From: Hanleya hanleyi
Taxonomy: Eukaryota > Mollusca > Polyplacophora > Lepidopleurida > Hanleyidae
Direction: 5' to 3'
NCBI GenBank assembly: GCA_036873755.1
Contig: JAVTVY010045404.1
Span: 124,001-188,000, forward strand
DNA length: 64,000 nucleotides
The stretch's first letter is position 1, and every line of letters begins with the position of its first letter. Shown piece by piece: positions 1 to 11,631 of the stretch. Below the pieces are notes generated by a model. That model searched no databases and was not told the origin of the DNA. It was given only the letters and a program-made list of their open reading frames with translations. The position numbers were made by a program, and so were the translations under genes.

Positions 1-871
1 AGATACACTATTCAGACTAAGAAACATTGCTGCCAAGTGCACATGTCGGTATTCAGGGGTTTGATTTCAAACAGTCCAAAGTACATAATATGCAAACATG
101 GTCGTTAATATTTCTCAGAATAAGTGCAGTCATATTTCGTGGGACATATTTATGAGAAATTACACATACAGTGCTGGCATTTCGACATGCACAGTGGCAT
201 TCTTGTATATGTGCAGTCGTGTGGGCAATCATGGATATTGCATGTCCCCCATATGATGACAATTATTGAAATACTTAGCATTGCTTAGTATTTTGTGTAC
301 AACGTTGGTTAGACTGTATATTAGCTCCAATCCAAAGGAAGAGCGCGATATATGTCCAATCGCCCAGTCCAGGGTGTGTCTCGGAAATGTCCACCTTAAT
401 TTTCACTTTCGTTTTTATTGTCGGTACAGCATGTCATTTGTCTGAACGTAACTTCGGAAGAAAGGACATTTCGATGTTCCGTTGATATTGAGGTTGCATG
501 GAGGGACAGCGTTCATTCAAGTTGAATTATTAAGACCTCAGCCACTTATCTCGGAAATGTCCACCTTAATTTTCGCTTTCGTTTTTATTGTCGGCACAGC
601 ATTTCATTTGTTCATAGAGCTCTGAACTTCATCATGTCACTAACGGAGAATGGGATCTGGGACGAGGCTGTTTCGATGAACCTTCTTCATTAAGTTCATC
701 AAATGAGTTGAAAATTAATTCAGTATTTAAACCGTTATTACTTTCTCGTGTTGAGCCCGCTTGCGTATTAATGAAAGTGACTGACTTTTCCTGCGAAGCA
801 ACTTAAACAAACTGGTACTCCGATGTACTTGTTATCGCGACATTCGATTTGGGCGTGCTTTGTTCTTGCTA
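1..871. other. Non-coding flank with diverged repeats
   Basis: I see no credible gene here. A stretch of about 60 bp starting with TCGGAAATGTCCACC occurs twice (about 380-440 and 550-610, period 170 bp, a few mismatches). Bases about 120-260 and 480-610 resemble, in the same order, bases about 11,740-11,940 and 12,590-12,680 on the other side of the BEL element. Both sides therefore appear to carry old copies of one repeat family. The 69-residue minus-strand ORF at 53-262 has no recognisable features. Confidence 0.5.
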
Positions 872-876
872 CACGG
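872..876. repeat. Target-site duplication, left copy (CACGG)
   Basis: CACGG directly precedes the left LTR (TG at 877), and the same five bases directly follow the right LTR (CA at 11,625-11,626). Five bp fits BEL/Pao integrases and shows that the element inserted as one complete unit. Confidence 0.85.
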
Positions 877-2326
877 TGTTGTGAGGAATACTACATGAAA
901 ACTTGGAAGACAAGGGCTCGAAGAAAGGAACAAAGTCAGGTGTAGAAATCAACAGTGCATCTGCCTGGATGCTTTTATAACAATAGTCTCCACGAAAAAT
1001 AAGGGAGGCGAATAGGATCCACGCAGAAATAAAGTTCATTTAAAATAAAGTTCAACACCGTATGTACAGGTAAGTCAATCCAGCTGAATAAAATCCGCAT
1101 AAGTATACACCGCTTGATAGTGCATACCAGATGAACAAAGTTCGTGCATGTCAATATTTCATTCAGCATAAATCTTCAGCTTGGACAAGCGAGTTGATGA
1201 AATGAATAAAGTCCGCTTAGGTAAGAAATCGTAATAAATCCACAGAATAATGCGGGCCCAAGTAATGTTCAGTATGGAATGTTAGTATTTCGCGCACATT
1301 GAGAGGGACTTCTGAAGCGCCACACGCGTGATACGATACGTGAAACAACTCCAAGCTGAATATCTCACAGGTCAACAGGTAATCCCACACAAGTAAGTAT
1401 CCTCGATTTGAATTGTACAGAGTCATTAAGTTATATCTGAGTTGTCTCGGTACACTAAGACATATCTGAATTGTCCCGGTATACGATGTTATATCTGAGT
1501 TGATCTGGTGTACGAAGTATAACTGAATTGTTCCGGTGCACAAAGTATATCTGAATTGAACCGGTGTACGAAGTATAACTGAATTGTTCCGGTGTACGAA
1601 GTATATCTGAATTGTTCCGGTGTACGAAGTATAACTGAATTGTTCCGGTGTACGAAGTATAACTGAATTGTTCCGGTGTACGAAGTATAACTGAATTGTT
1701 CCGGTGTACGAAGTATAACTGAATTGTTCCGGTGCACAAAGTATATCTGAATTGTTCCGGTGTACGAAGTATAACTGAATTGTTCCGGTGCACAAAGTAT
1801 ATCTGAATTGAACCGGTGAACGAAGTATATCTGTATTGTCCGTACTCACCGTTCGTCAGGCTGAATAGTATCCGCACAGGTAAGTAATTCCACTGAATTG
1901 TGTGTTCACAAGTAAGTAAATCCGCTGAATATTGCACACACAAGTAAGTAAGTCCACTGAATAGTGCACACTCAATTTAGTCATTCCACTGGATAGTTCA
2001 TGCACAGGTGAGTAACTTCTATCTGTATTGTACGAGTGAGATAATGCGTAAATGAGTCCAGGCCGTATGTCACTCGCACATGTAAAACACTCCACGCTGA
2101 TTTCTGAGAAGTTACACAATAGCGGGCAAATTTAGACCGGCTATTCTGGATACCACAGACACTGATTTGTACTGCACCGTAGAACTGTCTGGACTGGTCA
2201 ATCTTGACCACGCAAGCATATATAACCTATGTCAGGCCTAACCACTCCATAAATGCCAGACCTCACTAATCGATCAAATAATAAATTTTACATTTTAGTC
2301 GATCTCTCGTGACTCTCGTCACGACA
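877..2326 (-). repeat. BEL 3' LTR
   Basis: This 1,450-bp direct repeat matches 10,177-11,626 at a fixed offset of 9,300 bp. Matching stops at TG (877) and CA (2326). On the minus strand U3 begins at 2326. A TATATA stretch lies at 2219-2224, about 105 bp inside U3. A 28-bp minisatellite fills about 1430-1840. Confidence 0.93.
1430..1840. repeat. 28-bp tandem array inside the BEL 3' LTR
   Basis: About 14-15 units with a strict 28-bp period (for example GGTG at 1507, 1535 and 1563). The core reads GAATTGTTCCGGTGTACGA followed by an AGTATA-type spacer. Because 28 is not a multiple of 3 and the unit lacks stops, all three minus-strand frames stay open, giving artefactual 82-210 residue ORFs rich in YTSYTGT-like repeats. 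Confidence 0.9.
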
Positions 2327-2334
2327 CTCCCCAA
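2327..2334 (-). other. Polypurine tract of the BEL element
   Basis: On the minus strand TTGGGGAG directly abuts the 3' LTR, the expected place for the plus-strand primer of reverse transcription. It is short but correctly positioned. Confidence 0.6.
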
Positions 2335-2344
2335 GCGCGAAAAA

Positions 2345-5300
2345 TCAGTTTAACTGCTGTGAGATCAGTTTTCTAGCTTCAACAGCAGCTGACCTTGCAG
2401 GTGGTCTTGTAGTTACAGTTTCTGGGCGTTTCTGTTTCAGAAGGTAGGTGTCATCAGTTGGGATATTTGGACACTCAAGAGGATAGAGTAAGCACACTGG
2501 TCTGTTGATCTTTTTCTGTGAAGGTAGCAGAATCGTTGCAGATCTAACTTTACCATCCCTTCCAGCTATCACACTTTGTATTTTCCCGAGTCGCCATGCA
2601 GCACGAGGAAGATCATCCTTGACCAGAACAATATCACCTGCTTTTGGTTCAAAGATAGACTGACTCCTGGGTCCCTTCAAATGCGATTGTGTCCGTTCTC
2701 TTAGGCTAGTCAGATACTCATTTCTCCAGGAGTTCCAAAATGCTTCCAGATGTCTTTGTCCTTTTCTCCACATCTGGAGTACCTTGTCTGCTGAGCTAAA
2801 CGTTGGTTGGTAATCTGGATCGGTAAGATCAATGACCACTTCAGGGAATGCAGTTTTCAGATTCAATGTAAGAAAGTCTGATGGTGTGATTGTCGTGTTG
2901 GAATTTATGTCGTCATCGACATAAACCAAAGGTCTTGAGTTTACCACAGCTTGTACTTCATGAAGAAATGTCTGTAACTGGTCAACAGTCAGCAAAGTCC
3001 TGCCAATGGCTTTACGTAGACATCTTTTGACGAGTCCAACTAGTCTCTCGTAGAACCCTCCCATCCAGGGGGATAACTCTGTTATAAATTGCCACCTCAC
3101 TCCTTGCTCCGCCACATAATTTTTCACCTCTGGGTCCAGAACTATCTGTTTCCACATATTGTCGATGACTGTTTTGGCCAACTTGAACTGTGGTGCGTTG
3201 TCTGACAGGATCTGCTTAGGTGCGCCGTGACGAGCAACGAATCGTCGCAAACAGAGTAAAAATGGAGGGGTGGACATGTCTCTGACCAGCTCTAGATGTA
3301 TAGCCCGAACAGCCATGCAAGTAAAGAGACACACCCAAACCTTTGTCACTTCTGTCGCGTCCTTTACATAAAGGGGTCCAAGGTAGTCAAGTCCTGTGTA
3401 CGTGAAAGGAGCAGACTCAGTTACTCTTTGTTTAGGCAAAGGCGGCATAACTGGCATTTTGTACGGTCCACCCTCGTGTCGTCGACAAATCGTACAGTTC
3501 CGTAGGACCTTCTTCACCACCGATCGACCTTGAGGAATCCAATATTCCTGTCGTGTTTGCGCCAGTGTTTGTGAAACACCTGAATGGAGAATGCTCTTAT
3601 GATACTTCTCTATCACCAGAGTTGTGTATGGGTCAAGTTTCGGGAGCAATATAGGTGATATGGCACCCGCTGAAAGTTCTGCATTTGTCAGTCTCCCATG
3701 GCAACGAAGTAGTTCTTCTGCATCCAACTGTAGACCTAGCTGCTGCTGGAGATTATTTCTCTTGCTGCGTTGGATGGCTTCAATGACATCTTTGAAATTC
3801 CTTTGTTGAACGTTTTGAACCCACAAAAGTTTAGCCTTTGCCAGTTCCTGTGACGTCAGAGGACCTTTATGGCAGTTTTGCCTTTTTAGTTTGCCAACAA
3901 ACCTCAGGAGCCACGCTGTTACTCGTATCAGTTTGGTAAGTGAAGAAAAGTTTTCAGCAGTCAGTCCGAAGGGAGTATCAGCCAAAACCGGGCCTTGATT
4001 GGCAGCGAGTTTAGCTTCGTATAAAACTTGTTTCTTTTTCTCGGAAGCTGCGTGTTCCAGTACTTCTTGAATTATTGGTGGAGTATTCCAAGTTGGCCAC
4101 AATTCAACAGGATGACCGAGCCATTCAGGACCATGCCACCAGGAGTTCAACTGGAGACTCTCCACAGTGCCCCCTCTTGTTGCTATGTCGGCTGAGTTTT
4201 CAGTTGTAGAGATGTACCGAAACTGAATATTATCATGTGATCTGATCTCCCTCAATCGGTTTTTAACAAACAGAGTAAGTGGATTCTTGGTCTTAATCCA
4301 GCTAAGTACACACTGTGAGTCTGTCCAGATTACTTTGTGCGAAATTGGAAGATTTAGTTCTTTCTGGACAAATGTTAAAGCGCGAACGCCAATCAGAACA
4401 GCCAATAGTTCCAATCTCGGCACTGTTACCTTTTTCGTTGGGGCCAAACGAGTCTTGGAGAACACCAGATTATTCTTCACACAAGCGTCTGTTGAAACCT
4501 GTAGGTAAACAGCTGTAGCATAGGCACGTGTCGATGCATCACAGAAACACAGTAGTTGATACCTTATAGGCTGCAGTGTTACAGTTTCTGGGCGTTTCTG
4601 TTTCAGAAGGTAGGTGTCATCAGTTGGGATATTTGGACACTCAAGAGGATAGAGTAAGCACACTGGTCTGTTGATCTTTTTCTGTGAAGGTAGCAGAATC
4701 GTTGCAGATCTAACTTTACCATCCCTTCCAGCTATCACACTTTGTATTTTCCCGAGTCGCCATGCAGCACGAGGAAGATCATCCTTGACCAGAACAATAT
4801 CACCTGCTTTTGGTTCAAAGATAGACTGACTCCTGGGTCCCTTCAAATGCGATTGTGTCCGTTCTCTTAGGCTAGTCAGATACTCATTTCTCCAGGAGTT
4901 CCAAAATGCTTCCAGATGTCTTTGTCCTTTTCTCCACATCTGGAGTACCTTGTCTGCTGAGCTAAACGTTGGTTGGTAATCTGGATCGGTAAGATCAATG
5001 ACCACTTCAGGGAATGCAGTTTTCAGATTCAATGTAAGAAAGTCTGATGGTGTGATTGTCGTGTTGGAATTTATGTCGTCATCGACATAAACCAAAGGTC
5101 TTGAGTTTACCACAGCTTGTACTTCATGAAGAAATGTCTGTAACTGGTCAACAGTCAGCAAAGTCCTGCCAATGGCTTTACGTAGACATCTTTTGACGAG
5201 TCCAACTAGTCTCTCGTAGAACCCTCCCATCCAGGGGGATAACTCTGTTATAAATTGCCACCTCACTCCTTGCTCCGCCACATAATTTTTCACCTCTGGG

Positions 5301-8300
5301 TCCAGAACTATCTGTTTCCACATATTGTCGATGACTGTTTTGGCCAACTTGAACTGTGGTGCGTTGTCTGACAGGATCTGCTTAGGTGCGCCGTGACGAG
5401 CAACGAATCGTCGCAAACAGAGTAAAAATGGAGGGGTGGACATGTCTCTGACCAGCTCTAGATGTATAGCCCGAACAGCCATGCAAGTAAAGAGACACAC
5501 CCAAACCTTTGTCACTTCTGTCGCGTCCTTTACATAAAGGGGTCCAAGGTAGTCAAGTCCTGTGTACGTGAAAGGAGCAGACTCAGTTACTCTTTGTTTA
5601 GGCAAAGGCGGCATAACTGGCATTTTGTACGGTCCACCCTCGTGTCGTCGACAAATCGTACAGTTCCGTAGGACCTTCTTCACCACCGATCGACCTTGAG
5701 GAATCCAATATTCCTGTCGTGTTTGCGCCAGTGTTTGTGAAACACCTGAATGGAGAATGCTCTTATGATACTTCTCTATCACCAGAGTTGTGTATGGGTC
5801 AAGTTTCGGGAGCAATATAGGTGATATGGCACCCGCTGAAAGTTCTGCATTTGTCAGTCTCCCATGGCAACGAAGTAGTTCTTCTGCATCCAACTGTAGA
5901 CCTAGCTGCTGCTGGAGATTATTTCTCTTGCTGCGTTGGATGGCTTCAATGACATCTTTGAAATTCCTTTGTTGAACGTTTTGAACCCACAAAAGTTTAG
6001 CCTTTGCCAGTTCCTGTGACGTCAGAGGACCTTTATGGCAGTTTTGCCTTTTTAGTTTGCCAACAAACCTCAGGAGCCACGCTGTTACTCGTATCAGTTT
6101 GGTAAGTGAAGAAAAGTTTTCAGCAGTCAGTCCGAAGGGAGTATCAGCCAAAACCGGGCCTTGATTGGCAGCGAGTTTAGCTTCGTATAAAACTTGTTTC
6201 TTTTTCTCGGAAGCTGCGTGTTCCAGTACTTCTTGAGTTATTGGTGGAGTATTCCAAGTTGGCCACAATTCAACAGGATGACCGAGCCATTCAGGACCAT
6301 GCCACCAGGAGTTCAACTGGAGACTCTCCACAGTGCCCCCTCTTGTTGCTATGTCGGCTGGATTTTCAGTTGTAGAGATGTACCGAAACTGAATATTATC
6401 ATGTGATCTGATCTCCCTCAATCGGTTTTTAACAAACAGAGTAAGTGGATTCTTGGTCTTAATCCAGCTAAGTACACACTGTGAGTCTGTCCAGATTACT
6501 TTGTGCGAAATTGGAAGATTTAGTTCTTTCTGGACAAATGTTAAAGCGCGAACGCCAATCAGAACAGCCAATAGTTCCAATCTCGGCACTGTTACCTTTT
6601 TCGTTGGGGCCAAACGAGTCTTGGAGAACACCAGATTATTCTTCACACAAGCGTCTGTTGAAACCTGTAGGTAAACAGCTGTAGCATAGGCACGTGTCGA
6701 TGCATCACAGAAACACAGTAGTTGATACCTTATAGGCTGCAGTGTAGAGTTGAGACCTACAAACCTGGGTATTTGCACTTCTGAGATTTCCTGTAGGTTA
6801 TGCGAGATTTGACTCCATTTCTCGTGCTTTTCTTCGGGTAGAACAGCATCCCAATCGAACTTCTCAGTCCATAGTTCCTGTAGAAATAGTTTGGCTGTCA
6901 GAGATACAGGGCTGAAAAATCCAAGTGGATCAAATAGAGAGGCAATAATCTTCAATACTTCCCTCTTTGTCAAAACCAAGGTTTGGTTCACTATCTCTGG
7001 AACTGAAACTCTAAGAACATCCTGTCGCACGAGCCACGGAATACCAAGAACAGTTAGTTCACTCCGTTTGTCCTGGTCTTTCTCAGGTATGTAGTCTGCA
7101 AGATCTGTTGAATTAGTAGCCCACTCACGGAGGTTCATAGATGCACCATGGAAAATCTCTTTACTCTCGTCGTAGAAGTTACAGGCATCTTCGAGTGTGT
7201 TACATCCAGTGACCACGTTATCCACATAGATGTTCTGCCCTATCTTCACTGATGTAGGGGTTCCTACTTTCGCCATGTGATAGGCAACTGTAGCGCCAAG
7301 CAAGAAAGGGCTAGATATAACACCGAAAGGGACTCTGCAAAATCTGTAGATTTGAGTGTTATCATCTACTTGAGGAATCTGGGGATTCTTTAACCACAGA
7401 AATCTGGTAACGTCCCGATCAGGATTTTGCAAACCAACCTGCAGGAAAGCCTTCTCGATGTCTGCCACTAGTGCTATTTGAAATGTCCGCAAACGTAACA
7501 AAAGTCCACATAGATCGTGCAGCATGATGGGACCACGATGGAGGCATTCATTAAGACTTTTGTTGCTCTTCTTGAACTTTGCAGAGGCGTCGTAAACGAC
7601 CCTAACTTTGGTTGTGACCTTTGTAGGAGTAATCACTGCGTGGTGGGGAATATAGTGCTTGCGAGGACCCTCTGCGGTTGTCTCAGTTACCTTTTCTATA
7701 ATTCCCTTGTGTTCCTGTTCCTCTATGATCGAACTGTACTTCTGGAGAAGATCGGGATTTTTACCAAGTCTCTGCATTAAGGATTTGAATCTACCTTGTG
7801 CTAGACCGTAATTTTCAGGCAAGTCCGGGTTTTCGTCTTTCCATGGCCAACTGACGTAGTATCGACCGTCTTCACATTTGACAGATTGATTGAAAGTTGT
7901 AAGAGCATTGTCGTCGCCAGTTTCGTGAGCGGAATCCCTGATGCCTATGGTTTCTAAGTTCCAAAACTCTTCTAAATTTGGTTTGAGCTGGAGTGATGAG
8001 TCAGGAGCTGCAAATAGGCATGTTTCTGTTTTTACTTGTTGACCAAAGTTCAGTATTAGTAAACTGGGCTCGGGGTTTCTGTCTGGTGAGAAGTTTGTTC
8101 TCCCGGCTAGAATCCAGCCTAGTTTAGACCCAAGAAGGTACAGCCCAGGGGTGAGTTCAACTTTCTCTGGAAGGATCAGGTCTAAATAATAGTCATTGCC
8201 TATCAGGAGCTCAAGAGTGGATGTTTCTATATCTGTAGGGAGTATGTCAGCCAGGGGAATGTCCTTCCACAAGAAATTCCAGTTGTAACAAGAGCCTAAG

Positions 8301-10138
8301 CTCACTGGCATGCGGTGTATTGTACCTGTAATTTTCGGGACCACGTTTGCTCGTATTTTCAGAAATGTCCCATCTCTCAGTTGGAGCTCTAAAATAGTAG
8401 TTGGAGTTTTGATTGTCTGGGGTTTTTCTGAACCAAACGTCACAATAGAAACCTCTTCGTGGTCTTTCCCAATCTGAAGTTTGAGTTTCTTTGCTAGATC
8501 TTCTGTGATGTATGTTCTTTGACTGCCAGAGTCCAGTAATATGCGTGTCTGATTGCTTGAATGTATGCCTGGTTTGCGTACTTGAGTGATTGCAGTTTGC
8601 ATTAAGACAGTTTCACCTGAAGCCAGCATCGATTGCTCAGAGGTACATGTAAACTGTGTAGGAAACTCACTGGTAAGATGGGAAGATTCGTTTCTACGAT
8701 TCGAAAACTTTTTTGGACACAGACTCCTATGGTGATTTTTCCTTTGATGGCAATGGAAGCAAGGTTTATCGTATCGACAGTCTTTGAATTTGTGGTTTTT
8801 CTTCAAACAAATGAAACAATTACCTTTGATCCTCTCCTTTCTGGCTTCCATGGTAGAGTAGGTTGTACATTCGTCCGACCAATGAGGCTGTCCGCAGAAA
8901 CTACAACAGGTCTGTGGGCGTGAACTTGTTGTCTCTCTACCACCAGCCACCAGCGCTTCAGCAGATGACCTAAACGGAAGTTTGGTAAACCTGGAACTAG
9001 GTGAACTATGGGAGAAATTCATGTTAATATTGTCTTTGACTTTAGGATTGGTAAATGCTTGAGATGACTGTCGTTCAGCAGATTCTCGGGCCATAACATA
9101 GTTCTTAAAGAGTTCTCTTAGTCTAGTAACTGTCCAGCTTTCTGCGTGACCCTTTTGCATTTCAAGTTGAATCAAAACTTCTCTTGGGAGTTTAGAGGTT
9201 ATCATAGAGATAAATATGTTTTGATCAATATTTTGGCCTTGAGCCTCTAAACTGCGAAGATGTTTCTCTAAGTCATCATTGAGTAATCGTAACTTCCCGA
9301 TGTTGTTTGGTGACACAGGCAGGTCCATTAAACTGATATAATGGGCGTTGATTATGGCTTGTGAATCACCGTACCTGTCGTGGAGCAACTTCACTGCAAC
9401 CTCATAGTTGACGTTGGATAGAGAGATTCCACCTATCGTTTTCAACGCCTCGCCACGGAGTTTACTTTTGAGGTAGGTGAATTTCTCTACAGCTGATAAC
9501 TTGGTATTTTTATGAATAGTCGATTCAAACAAATCTCAAAATGATTTCCATGTCAGGATATCTCCAGCAAATGGCAACATCTCTAACTTCGGTAATTTCA
9601 CAGAAACCGTTGGGGCTTGTTCATCAGGAGCCCGTTCTCCTCGGTTTTCACGTCCCGCAAGTTGTTGCATTCGATCAAACTGTATTTGTTGGGCCTCGAT
9701 GAGCTTTTGAGTCTGAGTCTGCATTTGAGCCTGAAGTTCAACCATTTTCGCCAATTTTTCATCCAGCGCCGAAGGCAACATTGGCTCAACTTTAATTTTC
9801 TTTTGGTCGTGAAGCCGCTTTTCAAAGGCCGATAAATCTGCAATGCCATCGAGTACATTATCAATAAAACTGATTTCTTCAGCTTCAAATTCTTGGAATT
9901 TTGTCAGTTCCTCTTTAGCGCCGGTTTGCTCTGCTAATGACACACACTTTTCACTAGTATCTTGAAACTTGGTCAAAAGATCTTTTAATTTACATAATAG
10001 AACATTCGCCTTTTGAAGTTCTCGGTCTATGTCATCATCGGGCACATGTTGACTAAGAAGTGGATCAAGTTTGGAGAGTTCGCGTCGCATAGAGTTCATA
10101 TACCTTGTCTTCAAACCTTTTAGATAAGGGAGAGACAT
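2345..10138 (-). CDS. BEL gag-pol polyprotein with duplicated RNase H-integrase, one internal TGA
   Basis: A single frame runs from ATG at 10,138 to TGA at 2345-2347, interrupted once by TGA at 9536-9538 inside the DUF1759 Gag region, where the flanking residues continue the family pattern. I chose 10,138 because the longer open frame (from 10,339) runs back through the primer site into the LTR. In order: coiled Gag N-terminus; DUF1759; cysteine-rich zinc knuckles (near 8770-8910, including CFICLKKNHKFKDC); aspartic protease (LLDSGS near 8535); RT with YVDN at 7217-7228; then RNase H (CFCDAST near 6700), H2C2 zinc domain, integrase core (GLDYLG, SDNAPQ, GFYERL) and a DUF5641-like tail. This last block then repeats in frame (copy B 4578-6743, copy A 2412-4577). 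The protein would carry two RNase H-integrase modules, about 720 residues more than the family norm. Copy B has the usual NPAD motif; copy A has NSAD. Confidence 0.92.
2412..4577 (-). repeat. RNase H-integrase duplication, copy A (C-terminal)
   Basis: This 2,166-bp (722-codon) block is repeated directly at 4578-6743. Matching begins at 2412 and ends at the junction 4577/4578, where GT is shared, so the exact joint is ambiguous by 2 bp. Differences from copy B that I could find are 4071, 4195 and 4196. They change Thr to Ile and NPAD to NSAD. The junction keeps the reading frame. Confidence 0.93.
4578..6743 (-). repeat. RNase H-integrase duplication, copy B (RT-proximal)
   Basis: This direct partner of 2412-4577 has the same 2,166-bp length and only three noted differences (6237, 6361, 6362). 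It follows the RT domain normally, so it occupies the original position of the module and keeps the family-typical NPAD residues. Confidence 0.93.
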
Positions 10139-10154
10139 CTTGCCGTAACGTAAA

Positions 10155-10172
10155 TCCCGGGTTCCGGCACCA
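10155..10172 (-). other. Primer binding site, tRNA-Phe type
   Basis: On the minus strand TGGTGCCGGAACCCGGGA starts four bases after the 5' LTR. It is complementary to the 3' end of animal tRNA-Phe with one difference in the acceptor part. Position and the leading TGG (pairing with CCA) support a genuine primer site. Confidence 0.8.
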
Positions 10173-10729
10173 ACAATGTAGTGAGGAATACTACATGAAA
10201 ACTTGGAAGACAAGGGCTCGAAGAAAGGAACAAAGTCAGGTGTAGAAATCAACAGTGCATCTGCCTGGATGCTTTTATAACAATAGTCTCCACGAAAAAT
10301 AAGGGAGGCGAATAGGATCCACGCAGAAATAAAGTTCATTTAAAATAAAGTTCAACACCGTATGTACAGGTAAGTCAATCCAGCTGAATAAAATCCGCAT
10401 AAGTATACACCGCTTGATAGTGCATACCAGATGAACAAAGTTCGTGCATGTCAATATTTCATTCAGCATAAATCTTCAGCTTGGACAAGCGAGTTGATGA
10501 AATGAATAAAGTCCGCTTAGGTAAGAAATCGTAATAAATCCACAGAATAATGCGGGCCCAAGTAATGTTCAGTATGGAATGTTAGTATTTCGCGCACATT
10601 GAGAGGGACTTCTGAAGCGCCACACGCGTGATACGATACGTGAAACAACTCCAAGCTGAATATCTCACAGGTCAACAGGTGATCCCACACAAGTAAGTAT
10701 CCTCGATTTGAATTGTACAGAGTCATTAA

Positions 10730-11140
10730 GTTATATCTGAGTTGTCTCGGCACACTAAGACATATCTGAATTGTCCCGGTATACGATGTAATATCTGAGT
10801 TGATCTGGTGTACGAAGTATAACTGAATTGTTCCGGTGCACAAAGTATATCTGAATTGAACCGGTGTACGAAGTATAACTGAATTGTTCCGGTGTACGAA
10901 GTATATCTGAATTGTTCCGGTGTACGAAGTATAACTGAATTGTTCCGGTGTACGAAGTATAACTGAATTGTTCCGGTGTACGAAGTATAACTGAATTGTT
11001 CCGGTGTACGAAGTATAACTGAATTGTTCCGGTGCACAAAGTATATCTGAATTGTTCCGGTGTACGAAGTATAACTGAATTGTTCCGGTGCACAAAGTAT
11101 ATCTGAATTGAACCGGTGTACGAAGTATATCTGTATTGTC
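10730..11140. repeat. 28-bp tandem array inside the BEL 5' LTR
   Basis: This is the counterpart of the array at 1430-1840, with identical unit number and order and only point differences (10,751, 10,790, 11,119). The stop-free ORFs read through it are by-products of the repeat. Confidence 0.9.
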
Positions 11141-11518
11141 CGTACTCACCGTTCGTCAGGCTGAATAGTATCCGCACAGGTAAGTAATTCCACTGAATTG
11201 TGTGTTCACAAGTAAGTAAATCCGCTGAATATTGCACACACAAGTAAGTAAGTCCACTGAATAGTGCACACTCAATTTAGTCATTCCACTGGATAGTTCA
11301 TGCACAGGTGAGTAACTTCTATCTGTATTGTACGAGTGAGATAATGCGTAAATGAGTCCAGGCCGTATGTCACTCGCACATGTAAAACACTCCACGCTGA
11401 TTTCTGAGAAGTTGCACAATAGCGGGCAAATTTAGACCGGCTATTCTGGATACCACAGACACTGATTTGTACTGCACCGTAGAACTGTCTGGACTGGTCA
11501 ATCTTGACCACGCAAGCA

Positions 11519-11524
11519 TATATA
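11519..11524 (-). promoter_or_regulatory. Candidate TATA box of the BEL 5' LTR
   Basis: TATATA on the minus strand, about 105 bp inside U3. It is the only clear TATA-like element noticed in this part of the LTR. The assignment is positional only. Confidence 0.35.
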
Positions 11525-11626
11525 ACCTATGTCAGGCCTAACCACTCCATAAATGCCAGACCTCACTAATCGATCAAATAATAAATTTTACATTTTAGTC
11601 GGTCTCTCGTGACTCTCGTCACGACA

Positions 11627-11631
11627 CACGG
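11627..11631. repeat. Target-site duplication, right copy (CACGG)
   Basis: Identical to 872-876 and immediately outside the right LTR. Confidence 0.85.

Larger units (their letters stand above)
877..11626 (-). mobile_element. Complete BEL/Pao LTR retrotransposon, minus strand
   Basis: This element of about 10.75 kb is bounded by two 1,450-bp LTRs that start TG and end CA, and by a 5-bp direct repeat (CACGG). On the minus strand the order is 5' LTR (10,177-11,626), primer binding site, one gag-pol frame, short purine tract, 3' LTR (877-2326). The polyprotein has the BEL/Pao layout: DUF1759-type Gag, zinc knuckles, aspartic protease, reverse transcriptase, RNase H, H2C2 plus core integrase, DUF5641-like tail. 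No envelope gene is visible. The LTRs differ at about seven positions (880, 1381, 1451, 1490, 1819, 2114, 2302 in the left copy), roughly 0.5%, so insertion was recent. One in-frame TGA and an internal 2,166-bp duplication make current autonomy uncertain. Confidence 0.95.
10177..11626 (-). repeat. BEL 5' LTR
   Basis: This is the right-hand copy of the 1,450-bp LTR. Transcription on the minus strand would start inside it. It contains the same 28-bp array (about 10,730-11,140) with the same number of units as the other LTR. Confidence 0.93.

Noticed and set aside
1430..1840. Regular short repeats resembling a CRISPR array (also 39,834-40,380)
   Set aside because: Units are contiguous with no unique spacers, there are no cas genes, and the genome is eukaryotic. 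They are minisatellites.
1217..1943. Open frames of 82-210 codons on the minus strand in the left LTR (and the same at 10,517-11,243)
   Set aside because: They are created by the 28-bp stop-free minisatellite, which is open in all frames. They lack any domain and the arrays are LTR regulatory sequence.
3296..8923. Plus-strand ORFs of 60-96 codons inside the BEL gag-pol
   Set aside because: They are antisense shadows of a conserved coding frame; several occur twice only because the module is duplicated.
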